This document shows, piece after piece, positions 23,708 through 30,415 of a stretch of 43,692 bases of DNA. This DNA is from a virus: positions 1 to 43,692 of the IMG/VR virus record IMGVR_UViG_3300017946_000042; one strand, given 5' to 3'. How positions within the stretch are numbered: the stretch's first letter is position 1; each line of letters opens with the position of its first letter. Under the pieces are notes generated by a model. It ran no database searches. It saw only the letters and a list, made by a program, of their open reading frames with translations, and was not told the DNA's origin. The position numbers and the translations under genes were made by a program.

Positions 23708-24105
23708 GCGGCCATACCCGGGGGTTTCTGCTGCTGGGCGCCGCCCGGAGGCTGCTGCCGCAGCGCCTGCATCTGCTGGCTCTGCTGGGCGTTCTGCAAC
23801 GCCAGGTTCTCGACGTGGTTCTTGGTCCCCGCCGGTGAAGCACTGCCCGGCGGCACGAGCTTCGTGAGCTTCTGAAGCACGTCGACGATGATCTTGCCGT
23901 TCGGTGATGTGCTCCCCAGCATCGGCACCAGCTTCTCGATCTGCTGGACGATGACCGCCAGGCTCTGCATCGCGGCCGCCTCGTAGCCGCGGTTCGGCAC
24001 GGCCGTCGTGGCGCCGCCGGTCTGACCGAACGGTGCTTGGCCCTGGCCCCCCGGGGCTTGGCCGCCGGGGGGTGCAGGGGTTTGAGGAGTCATTCCTTCG
24101 GGCAC
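23704..24105 (-). CDS. Gln/Pro-rich small virion-region protein
   Basis: The protein has 133 residues from GTG 24105. An ATG at 24093 has AAGGA directly against it, so the GTG is preferred, with TAAGG ten bases upstream. It has low-complexity ends (PPGGQAPGGQGQAPFGQ and QQPPGGAQQQKPPGMAA) and a helical centre (AAAMQSLAVIVQQIEKLVPMLG, NGKIIVDVLQKLTKLVPPGS). This helical core with disordered tails would suit a portal- or scaffold-associated assembly helper. It is the first minus-strand gene after the plus-strand island, so it may need its own promoter, which I could not find. Confidence 0.6.
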   Translation of the reverse strand: MPEGMTPQTPAPPGGQAPGGQGQAPFGQTGGATTAVPNRGYEAAAMQSLAVIVQQIEKLVPMLGSTSPNGKIIVDVLQKLTKLVPPGSASPAGTKNHVENLALQNAQQSQQMQALRQQPPGGAQQQKPPGMAA

Positions 24106-24117
24106 TGACGAAGTGCC

Positions 24118-24267
24118 TTACTTCCGACCGTGACGCCGGCCGCGCCGATGCTTGACGGGCATGGGGTGCTTCTCCAGTTCGTCGACCCATCGGGTGACGG
24201 GTTGGCCGCCCGAGGGCAGCCGATTGCGACGCTCTGGAAAATCCCTTGTTTTTTCAATCGGCGCCAG
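24118..24267 (-). CDS. Possible short basic protein with non-standard start
   Basis: This 49-codon frame begins at CTG 24267, six bases after AGGA, and ends at TAA 24118. The first ATG in the frame would give only 14 residues (MPVKHRRGRRHGRK). The translated sequence DFPERRNRLPSGGQPVTRW then DELEKHPMPVK is plausible coding, and its C-terminus is strongly basic. It would fill most of the gap between the 133-residue protein and the plus-strand island. CTG starts are rare, and the frame could be a decayed remnant. Treat it as a candidate. Confidence 0.3.
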   Translation of the reverse strand: MAPIEKTRDFPERRNRLPSGGQPVTRWVDELEKHPMPVKHRRGRRHGRK

Positions 24268-24286
24268 CTACGGTCCTGCGCGCAAC

Positions 24287-24316
24287 TAGGCGTTCTTAGG
24301 CGCAGATAGGCACAGA
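24287..24316 (+). promoter_or_regulatory. Three 10-bp direct repeats at the start of the excisionase-like gene
   Basis: Three consecutive repeats, TAGGCGTTCT, TAGGCGCAGA and TAGGCACAGA, start at 24287, 24297 and 24307 and run into the ATG at 24316. They recur once per helical turn, so a protein could bind the same DNA face three times. This is the arrangement used by Xis/MerR-like winged-helix proteins. The gene they precede encodes such a protein, so autoregulation is a reasonable inference. TTGTTT at 24246-24251 and TACGGT 17 bases later could be the promoter. Confidence 0.5.
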
Positions 24317-24564
24317 TGAGCGGGTTGGACGTCTCCGACAAGGAGTTCCTCACCGTGAAGGAGGCCGCCCGATATCTTCGGGTGTCCGTTTGCACGGTCT
24401 ACCGATTGTGCCAGATCCCGGCACGCAAGGGCGGGCCGCCCCTCCATCGGATCCCCGGCATCCCCAAGAAGAACACCCGCAAGCCCGGCACATCCTGCCG
24501 CATCCGCATCCCCACCCAGGACTTCATCCGGTGGGCCAAACAAGGAAACAACGAACGTGCATAG
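24316..24564 (+). CDS. Excisionase/MerR-like helix-turn-helix protein
   Basis: This protein has 82 residues. Residues 11-33, FLTVKEAARYLRVSVCTVYRL, written in the order LTVKEAA..L.VS..TVYRL, match the N-terminal winged helix-turn-helix of excisionase-family proteins very closely. The rest is basic (KKNTRKPGTSCRIRIP) and ends with PTQDFIRWAKQ. It would bind DNA as a regulator or recombination directionality factor. A serine recombinase is encoded at 31799-32518, about 7 kb away. It is the first gene of a three-gene plus-strand operon, and its stop is overlapped by the next GTG. Confidence 0.85.
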   Translation: MSGLDVSDKEFLTVKEAARYLRVSVCTVYRLCQIPARKGGPPLHRIPGIPKKNTRKPGTSCRIRIPTQDFIRWAKQGNNERA

Positions 24565-24904
24565 CCTCTCGGTTATCGTCGGCCCCGCGATCTGGACCCT
24601 GATGTTCAGGACGGAGGAGAAGGCAGGCGCATCCTACCATTTTCTGACGAATGACGCGGACTCGTCGACACGAGTGAACGTCTCCGACGATTTCGGCCAG
24701 ACGGTATCACTCCGACGCGACTCGATTCACGGCCTCCTCCTCGAGGACCTCGATGTGAGCAAGGAAGCGGTGATCGAGCGCATGATCCACAACGCCAAGG
24801 TCCAGGCCGAGGCACAGGCGAAGGCGTCGCGGGACAGCAGCCTGCGGCACGCCGCGCACGGGCCGGCGGTGCTGTCGCCTGGGATGATGCCGAGGTTCTC
24901 ATGA
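24557..24904 (+). CDS. Unknown protein of the plus-strand island
   Basis: This 115-residue protein starts at GTG 24557 inside the last codons of the excisionase-like gene, with AAGGA ten bases upstream. The N-terminal half looks like alternating beta strands (LSVIVGPAIWTLMFRTEEKAGASYHFLTNDADS, in pieces). The middle is acidic, and the C-terminus is an amphipathic helix (KEAVIERMIHNAKVQAEAQAK) followed by a disordered tail. It has no signal peptide. The tight overlaps on both sides show it is expressed with its neighbours. No family is recognised. Confidence 0.65.
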   Translation: MHSLSVIVGPAIWTLMFRTEEKAGASYHFLTNDADSSTRVNVSDDFGQTVSLRRDSIHGLLLEDLDVSKEAVIERMIHNAKVQAEAQAKASRDSSLRHAAHGPAVLSPGMMPRFS

Positions 24905-25179
24905 AACGCCGAGACCTGCTCAAACTGCTCGGACTCGGCGCGGCTACCGCGGTTGTGAAACCGGATGCCGCGCTGCCCGCAGCATCCGAGACGACCGTCG
25001 AATCCATTCCGCTGAGAGCGGGAGGAATGCGATACGTAGGCTACGGCGGTGGATTCACCGCTCCGTTTGTTGAAACCTACGAGGATTTCGTTCGCGAGGC
25101 ACTTCTGAAATACCCACCGGGGCGCTCCCTTCGCCCGCCTTGCGACGACGAGGAGTCAATGTTTGCCGCCACCCCCTAG
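24901..25179 (+). CDS. Small Tat-signal exported protein
   Basis: This protein has 92 residues. The N-terminus MKRRDLLKLLGLGAATAVV has the twin-arginine pattern RRxLLK followed by a weakly hydrophobic core and a likely cleavage near ALPAA. The mature part of about 60 residues is Gly/Tyr-rich (GGMRYVGYGGGFTAPFVE) with a C-terminal CDDEES. Twin-arginine signals mark proteins exported folded, which is rare for phage-encoded proteins. The ATG overlaps the upstream stop (ATGA), and its 3' end overlaps the portal gene end by 24 bases in antisense. It could be a lysogeny-expressed envelope protein such as a superinfection exclusion factor. That role is inference. Confidence 0.7.
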   Translation: MKRRDLLKLLGLGAATAVVKPDAALPAASETTVESIPLRAGGMRYVGYGGGFTAPFVETYEDFVREALLKYPPGRSLRPPCDDEESMFAATP

Positions 25180-26889
25180 CTGCTTCGCCAGCACCTTCTC
25201 GGCCGCCTCGGGGAACTTCTGCAGGAGCATCTGCATCTCCTGCGCCTTGTTCTTCTCGCGCTCGCGTAGCGCGATCTTGGCGGCTTCCTTGTTGGGGATG
25301 GGCAGGTTGTCGATCACATACTCGCCGGTGACGTCGCCGGTGCGGCGCAGGGCGAAGATCATTTGCTGGTTTTCGTCGGCGAAGATCGGGGACGACGAAT
25401 GCGAGTCGACCCCGACCCGCCAATCGTCGGGCAAATCGGTGAGCGCAAAGCTCGTCTCCTCGACGTCCTCCAGGGTCTCGGCTTTCGTCCAATAGCGCTT
25501 GTCCTCCTTGGCTTCCTTGATGCACAGGGTCTTGTCGGCGGCGACCGCGCACTGCCGCTCGACCAGGAGCGAGCGATCGCGCGTCGACGGCGAGCCGGTC
25601 TTGAGCAGGGTGTTGGCGTGCACCCCGGCCCGCACGCCCGAGTCGCCCTGCCCCTGCATGATCGGCGGGAAGCCGCCGAGGATCTTGATCGTCTCGATGA
25701 GCCACTTGATCATCGGCAGCAGCTCAGGTGGGAACTTGGGGGTGAGGTCCTCGACGCTCGCGCCCTGCGAGAGGTTCATGTAGCCGCTGCGGCGGAAGTC
25801 GTCGTACTTCTCGTCGGTGATGCCGTTCTCGCCGATGAACGCGATGATCTTGTCGATCTGCAGGCCCATGAGGCGCCGCGCATCGTCGCACCATTGCGAC
25901 AGCAGGCCCTGCGGCTCGATCAGGTCGACCAGATCGCTGCGCCCCCAGAACCACCCGGCCGTCTGGTTCGGTTGGATCAGCGAATAGGGGTGCATCTGGC
26001 TGTCCTTGATGAACAGGTTCTGCTTCTTGAACTTGGGCGCCAGAAGAAGCTGGTCCTCGATCACCTGGATGGTCGTGTAGTCGTTCTCGTCCTTGACCCA
26101 CAGCTCGTGCATCTGCACGGTCGGCGCCGCCACGACCGGCCCCATGATCGGGTAGTTCGGATCGCCCGACAGCGAAACGATCCCACCCGGCTGCGGCGTC
26201 AAGGCGCCCGAAAGCCCGGTGTTGAGCTGGCTGGTCGAGAGCAGCTGGTGGAAGAAGCTCAAGGGGTTGGCCTGCGCCTCGCCGGTCCTGGCGTGCACCA
26301 TGATCTTCTCGTGCAGCTTCCTGGCGTTCGGCATGTGGTAGATGCGCTGCCACACCTCCGGGCCGGTCAGCGTCACCGTCTCGCACAAGCACTCCTGGGC
26401 GTCGAGCTCGCACAGGTCCTCGCGGTAGACGCCGAAGCTCCATGGCGGCACGAGCTTCGCATGCACGGTGAGCTTGCGGGCGTCCTCGGATCCGCTCTCC
26501 TCCGGCCATTGCTTGAGGATACCGCACCCGAGCTTGAGGGATTCGAACACGCCCTGCCCGAACAGCATGTCGGTCGACGTGCGCTCCCACGCGCGCGTGA
26601 GCGTGTTGCCCACCACGCGGCCGCGCTCGACGATGTTCTTGGGGTACTCGTGCTCGAAGTCGACGATGAATTTGAGTTCGACCGGCGAGAAGATGTGCGC
26701 CGCCGTGTCGGTCAGGTGCTTCTGCATCATGTTGAGCAGGGACTTCGAGCCGTCGTACCGACCGGTCTCGGCGATCGTGCTCATCAGGCGGTAGTAGGTC
26801 GAGCGCGCCCCCACGCTCACGCGGCACTTCTCGATCAGGTCCTGAGCGAGCGCCAGGATGTCGCGCTCGTCGGACGGGACTGGGATCAC
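25156..26889 (-). CDS. Portal protein
   Basis: This 577-residue protein starts at GTG 26889 with AGGAGG five bases upstream and a GTGA overlap with the zinc-ribbon gene. The order terminase, zinc ribbon, portal, scaffold, capsid supports the call. The sequence has portal-like features: an N-terminal helical crown/wing region, the segment GTKLVPPW-like LTVHAKLVPPWSFGVYRE, the pair GWFWGRSDLVDLIEPQGLLSQWCDDARRLMGLQ (read in two parts) leading to the long stem helix, and a helical C-terminus (REREKNKAQEMQMLLQKFPEAAEKVL). It would form the dodecameric vertex through which terminase pumps DNA. No frameshift was seen. Confidence 0.85.
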   Translation of the reverse strand: MIPVPSDERDILALAQDLIEKCRVSVGARSTYYRLMSTIAETGRYDGSKSLLNMMQKHLTDTAAHIFSPVELKFIVDFEHEYPKNIVERGRVVGNTLTRAWERTSTDMLFGQGVFESLKLGCGILKQWPEESGSEDARKLTVHAKLVPPWSFGVYREDLCELDAQECLCETVTLTGPEVWQRIYHMPNARKLHEKIMVHARTGEAQANPLSFFHQLLSTSQLNTGLSGALTPQPGGIVSLSGDPNYPIMGPVVAAPTVQMHELWVKDENDYTTIQVIEDQLLLAPKFKKQNLFIKDSQMHPYSLIQPNQTAGWFWGRSDLVDLIEPQGLLSQWCDDARRLMGLQIDKIIAFIGENGITDEKYDDFRRSGYMNLSQGASVEDLTPKFPPELLPMIKWLIETIKILGGFPPIMQGQGDSGVRAGVHANTLLKTGSPSTRDRSLLVERQCAVAADKTLCIKEAKEDKRYWTKAETLEDVEETSFALTDLPDDWRVGVDSHSSSPIFADENQQMIFALRRTGDVTGEYVIDNLPIPNKEAAKIALREREKNKAQEMQMLLQKFPEAAEKVLAKQLGGGGKH

Positions 26890-27425
26890 GCACGCCTCCT
26901 GTACCCGGGCTGCATCACCTCGACGGCCGGGTTATCGCCGACCGCCGTGTAATTGGTGACCTTCCCGTGATGCTCGCGCAGCGCCGACTGGAAGTGGGCG
27001 CCGGCGTTGGGGTAGGGGCCGGACTGCACCATCGGGGATGCGGCCGCGCCCTGCGCGTTGGCGCCGAAGCCCGTGGGCAGTCCGCGCGCCTCCATCTCGG
27101 CCATCCGCTGGCTGACCGGGTTGGCGGGCAGGGTGAGCGGCTCCGCGCCCTTGCCGGTCTGCATGTTGGTGATCTTGAGCCCCGCCATGTCGGAGGCGTC
27201 GCAGCCGGCCGCCTCCGCGGCGAGCCGCACGCGCTCCTCGCTCCCGGCCTCGACCTGGCGGTAGAGGGTGTCCTCGTTCTTGGCGCGCGGGGAGAGGAAC
27301 GCCGGAAGCTGAATCTCGTCCCGCTCGGGCACCGAGGTGTCGTAGCCGCACAGCGGACAGGAATCGAGGATGGCGCCGCCAGGCATGGGAAATAGGCCGC
27401 GGCAATCCGGGCAACGGTAACGCAT
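26886..27425 (-). CDS. Zinc-ribbon protein between terminase and portal
   Basis: The protein has 179 residues. Cys pairs at 5/8 (CPDC) and 23/26 (CPLC) form a classic zinc ribbon at the N-terminus; the rest is polar and partly disordered. The start is fixed by AGGAGG, which lies inside the last codons of the terminase gene (Arg-Arg-Tyr-stop), with one base between that stop and the ATG. Proteins with this arrangement occur between the large terminase and the portal in related short-tailed phages. A DNA- or protein-binding role in packaging is plausible. Confidence 0.8.
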   Translation of the reverse strand: MRYRCPDCRGLFPMPGGAILDSCPLCGYDTSVPERDEIQLPAFLSPRAKNEDTLYRQVEAGSEERVRLAAEAAGCDASDMAGLKITNMQTGKGAEPLTLPANPVSQRMAEMEARGLPTGFGANAQGAAASPMVQSGPYPNAGAHFQSALREHHGKVTNYTAVGDNPAVEVMQPGYRRRA

Positions 27426-27426
27426 C

Positions 27427-29340
27427 CTAATACCTCCTAGCGCCCGACCGCCAGTTCCGCGCGGCCTGCGCCTGCTGCCGCCGGACCGTCTGCTTCCGCG
27501 CCATGAAATCAGACATCATCGACTGTTGAAAGAGGTAAACCTGATCGGTGATGCTCAGGCGCTTCTTGGCGGCCTCGGCCTCCCGCGTGCGCCGGCCCGA
27601 AATCAGGGCCTGGCGAATTGCATTTTTCCAATAATAGCATGACAGCCCGAGGCTGAACACCCGGTCATCGTGCATGCTACCCTGAGCACCGATCGAATCG
27701 CCGTCCCGCGACACGTTCTTCATCTCCTCAATCGCGGAGAGCGAGCGCACGCGAAGGAGCCCGTTGGAGACGAAGTTACGCAAGTCCTCCATCAACGGGA
27801 CCTTGTTCTGCACTTGAGTCTTCCAATGAAAATTATGCCCGGGGCCGAACGAATCAGGCCGCGAATAGACGAAAGTGCGCACGTTCGCAAATATGTTCTG
27901 CAACCCCTTCTCGGCTACCTCGGCACGCCGATACCCAGCGTCGATACGCTGTCGCAACGTGCGCAATTCAGTGTAGACCGAAGTACCAGGGCCGTTCAGC
28001 TCTAGAATGTAGCGAATCTCGGACCCCTCCGACGCATACCACCCCATGGTGGCAGCAATCACCCAAGCATACTGCTGGGTAGTAATCAAGGGCCAATTGT
28101 ACTCGGCTACTTGATCTATACCGTCTGCAAAGCAACGCAACACTTGAAAGCTTGACGAGTCGTTTTTGTCATTCTCGCCATAGGCGGTATCTATACCCAT
28201 GACATAAACGGCACCGCGTTCTGGAGGCTCCCACACCTTTAACTCTACGCTCTTATGATTGCCGGCGTGAGCAACTATGAGACTATCGAACTCATCGGCG
28301 ATGTTAAATACGTACCCCGTCCATTTGTGCGAGACGTTGTTGTTGGTCTGCTCGGTGAGTCGAGGTGCACTAAAGAAGATCGATCCAGTTTGCTGAAACG
28401 CTTCATCCTCAGTCCACGGCTGCTCTTGAATGCGAAGCGGATTACCCTCGTAATCGATGTCGTCGACTCCAGTAGACTGGAGCGACGGATCCATGTGCTT
28501 CCTGATCCAAGAAAGTTGCTCGATCGTTATATCGTGATTGTACTTTTCCTTGACAGCCCTAATCTTTTCCAACTCGCGCTCAGACACATCATAAACGCCG
28601 TACTTCTGAAAATCCCGATCTGTCTTGGCGATCGCCTGAGACTGCTTGCACCACCACCCAAGAAATATGCAGCAATTGTGATCCGGGTCGAGCCGCGCAT
28701 CATCCCACATCTGCTTCCACCGATTTGGTCCGCGAGCGGTGGACTCGTAGATGTAGAGCCGGTTCTCATGCACCTCCGAAAGCGAATTGCGAAATGCTTC
28801 CAATCCCTCGTCGTTATCGTAGGAACAGAGCTCCGACAGGTGGGCGATCGTGATGCCGACCGAGCGGCCGAGGGTGCCGCTGCCCTTGGTCTTCTTCACG
28901 CCGGCCGACATGAACAGAAGCTTCGAGTCGTTCGCCAGCGTGGTGCCGAGGCGCACGTTGTCGCGCTTGATCGCCGGGAAGCCGAGAGTCGGCGGCAGGT
29001 CGCCGATCATCGTCACCATCTCGGCGTGGGCTTCAGCCTTGTTCGGGTCGGTGTCGAAGACGATCGCGCCCTTGAGGCCGTGGTGAACGCCGAGAAGGAA
29101 GATGACGAGCGCCCGGATGATGGTGGAGATGCCGAGCTGCCGAGATTTCAGAATCCAGATGTTGCGGATGTCGGCCTCGAGCGCGTCGAAAATCTGCGTG
29201 ATGACGCGGCGCTGCCCCTCGTAGAGGTGCTCCCCGAGGTTGATCGGGCCGAGATCCTTGGAATTGATGACGCAGGCGTCGAGATAGAGGTAGAATGCCC
29301 TCTCGACTTTCAGCCGCTTCTGCCGTGACCAGCCTGCCAT
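27427..29340 (-). CDS. terL: Terminase large subunit
   Basis: This is the 637-residue motor and nuclease that packages DNA. The ATPase Walker A is the variant KSRQLGIST at residues 65-73, typical of phage terminases. The Walker B-like strand is ITIAHLSE with Glu170. The nuclease domain shows GIDTAYGEND (Asp383), YILELNGPG (Glu446) and MHDDRVFSLGLSCYYW near residue 572. Length is normal for the family. The ATG has no Shine-Dalgarno sequence and is preceded by a hairpin. Bases of about 27630-28830 are lower in GC than the flanks. No small-terminase gene is obvious; the short proteins upstream are candidates. Confidence 0.95.
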   Translation of the reverse strand: MAGWSRQKRLKVERAFYLYLDACVINSKDLGPINLGEHLYEGQRRVITQIFDALEADIRNIWILKSRQLGISTIIRALVIFLLGVHHGLKGAIVFDTDPNKAEAHAEMVTMIGDLPPTLGFPAIKRDNVRLGTTLANDSKLLFMSAGVKKTKGSGTLGRSVGITIAHLSELCSYDNDEGLEAFRNSLSEVHENRLYIYESTARGPNRWKQMWDDARLDPDHNCCIFLGWWCKQSQAIAKTDRDFQKYGVYDVSERELEKIRAVKEKYNHDITIEQLSWIRKHMDPSLQSTGVDDIDYEGNPLRIQEQPWTEDEAFQQTGSIFFSAPRLTEQTNNNVSHKWTGYVFNIADEFDSLIVAHAGNHKSVELKVWEPPERGAVYVMGIDTAYGENDKNDSSSFQVLRCFADGIDQVAEYNWPLITTQQYAWVIAATMGWYASEGSEIRYILELNGPGTSVYTELRTLRQRIDAGYRRAEVAEKGLQNIFANVRTFVYSRPDSFGPGHNFHWKTQVQNKVPLMEDLRNFVSNGLLRVRSLSAIEEMKNVSRDGDSIGAQGSMHDDRVFSLGLSCYYWKNAIRQALISGRRTREAEAAKKRLSITDQVYLFQQSMMSDFMARKQTVRRQQAQAARNWRSGARRY

Positions 29341-29348
29341 GGGGGCAG

Positions 29349-29367
29349 GGTAGGACTAAAGCCTACC
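29349..29367 (-). other. Hairpin just upstream of the terminase start
   Basis: A perfect inverted repeat GGTAGG / CCTACC with a 7-base loop spans the stop of the upstream gene and ends nine bases before the terminase ATG. No ribosome binding site lies between hairpin and ATG (the leader is C-rich). It may modulate terminase translation. Confidence 0.45.
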
Positions 29368-29635
29368 GCCGTCCACCCCACCCTCCCTGCCGCTCCTTCT
29401 CGGCCAGCGCCTCCAGCACCGCGGTGATCTTGGTGCGCACCGTCGACCAGAACAGCGCGGCATCGGCCGCCTGGTCGAGGAACAGGATCTCGATCGGCTC
29501 GCCGCCGCCGTCCGGCGGCACGATCACGACGGCGCCGCCGAAGCGGGCGCCCTCGGTGTTGTGGGTGATCCGGGTCGCCATCTTGGTGAACGGGTCGGCC
29601 GGGTCGTTGGCAGCGGGGCGTTCGATGAAGGTCAT
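29363..29635 (-). CDS. Small phage protein upstream of terminase
   Basis: This 90-residue protein starts at ATG 29635 (ATGA overlap with the upstream stop; the longer frame to 29689 is shadow). It has a beta-hairpin-like centre (GARFGGAVVIVPPDGGGEPIEILFLD) and a C-terminal helix (ADAALFWSTVRTKITAVLEALAEKER) with a basic tail. Its place directly before terL makes it a candidate small terminase or accessory packaging factor, but no DNA-binding motif is visible. Confidence 0.6.
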   Translation of the reverse strand: MTFIERPAANDPADPFTKMATRITHNTEGARFGGAVVIVPPDGGGEPIEILFLDQAADAALFWSTVRTKITAVLEALAEKERQGGWGGRR

Positions 29636-29853
29636 CTTGGGTACTTTCCAGGCGGATACCAAATCCACAGCTTCATCGAGCCATTCCAAACATACAGGCC
29701 CGTGTAGAGCATCAAAGTGTCAGGCGGCGCCATCGATGCGTACTTGCATACGGCGAGAGACTCGGGAATCGTAACTTGGACGTACCGACGATCCGACGAG
29801 TACATCCGGTCATGCCAAGGCCCGTCGTAGCATCGTCCTTCAAACTTCATCAT
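29632..29853 (-). CDS. Small aromatic-rich phage protein
   Basis: This 73-residue protein begins MMKFEGRCYDGPWHDRMY and ends LWIWYPPGKYPR. It is rich in Tyr and Trp, with a single beta-sheet-like body. It is coupled to both neighbours by ATGA overlaps. No family is recognised; it is too polar for a membrane protein. Confidence 0.6.
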   Translation of the reverse strand: MMKFEGRCYDGPWHDRMYSSDRRYVQVTIPESLAVCKYASMAPPDTLMLYTGLYVWNGSMKLWIWYPPGKYPR

Positions 29854-30068
29854 TGCTTCCTGAACTGATACCGCCCCTTAATCTCGGACAAGAACCATTG
29901 CCCGACCGACGGCGCGCGTGAACCCTGGTCCGCCACATCCTCGGGCACGCCCTCGTAGACGTAGGTGCCGCCCTTGGCGAACACGATCGTCATCTCGGGG
30001 GACTCCTCGTCCTCATTGTGCCCGACGGACTGGATCATCGTCGAGAAGACGTCGCGGCTCCACGCCAT
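29850..30068 (-). CDS. KTSC-domain protein
   Basis: The protein has 72 residues. The segment IVFAKGGTYVYEGVPEDVAD followed by SVGQWFLSEIKGRYQFRK has the order of a KTSC domain (F-x-x-G-x-x-Y-x-Y-x-x-VP, then S-x-G-x-[FY]-x2-x-I-[KR]-x-x-Y), a short beta domain common in phages and named after the lysyl-tRNA-synthetase C-terminal region. Its function in phages is not settled. It starts 56 bases inside the upstream gene and is coupled downstream. Confidence 0.75.
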   Translation of the reverse strand: MAWSRDVFSTMIQSVGHNEDEESPEMTIVFAKGGTYVYEGVPEDVADQGSRAPSVGQWFLSEIKGRYQFRKQ

Positions 30069-30249
30069 TGGATGCCCTCCTGATGTCGGCCGGCGTGATC
30101 GTGCCGTCGTCGAGCAGGCGAAGCATGACCACGGCGAGCTTCGGGAATCCGTAGTAGCCCATGTTCCTGTTGTGCCCGAAGAGCGCGCACATCTGCTGCT
30201 GCGTCATGCGCTGGGACTTGCAGATGCGCTTGAACTCATCCTTGGTCAT
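30013..30249 (-). CDS. Cro/phage-type helix-turn-helix protein
   Basis: This 78-residue protein starts from ATG 30249 with GAGGA six bases upstream. The pattern MTKDEFKRICKSQRMTQQQMCALFG then a Gly/Pro loop and LAVVMLRLLDDGTITPADI is like short DNA-binding regulators in which the helix-turn-helix MTQQQMCALFG is followed by a dimer helix. It overlaps genes on both sides. It could be a local regulator or a small terminase-like DNA binder before terL. Confidence 0.6.
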   Translation of the reverse strand: MTKDEFKRICKSQRMTQQQMCALFGHNRNMGYYGFPKLAVVMLRLLDDGTITPADIRRASNGVEPRRLLDDDPVRRAQ

Positions 30250-30415
30250 CGGGCTTCCTCTGGAAGCTCGGGCAGCGGAACCGCGAATCGGTGACGAGGC
30301 CGTATTCGAGGGAGGCAGCGTTGCCGCAGGTGCCGACGTGCTCATCCGTTCGCTTCCACGGACCGACGCAGGTCTCGCAGCAGTTGGGGGGCCAGCGCTC
30401 CCATGAGGGTTTCAC
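30236..30415 (-). CDS. Small Cys-rich (putative zinc-binding) protein
   Basis: This 59-residue protein starts with GTG 30415, overlapping the TPR-glycosyltransferase stop (GTGA), with GGAG eight bases upstream. It reads MKPSWERWPPNCCETC and later CGNAASLEYGLVTDSRFRCPSF. Five Cys residues (CCxxC, C, C) could hold a zinc ion. It is otherwise unrecognised. Confidence 0.55.
   Translation of the reverse strand: MKPSWERWPPNCCETCVGPWKRTDEHVGTCGNAASLEYGLVTDSRFRCPSFQRKPDDQG

Noticed and set aside
24286-24543. An 85-codon minus-strand frame over the excisionase-like gene
   Set aside because: It is antisense to a clear helix-turn-helix protein and has no start signal or conserved features.
25363-26952. 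A 529-codon plus-strand frame
   Set aside because: Antisense to the portal gene; repeated Arg/Leu/Val-rich composition typical of a shadow frame.
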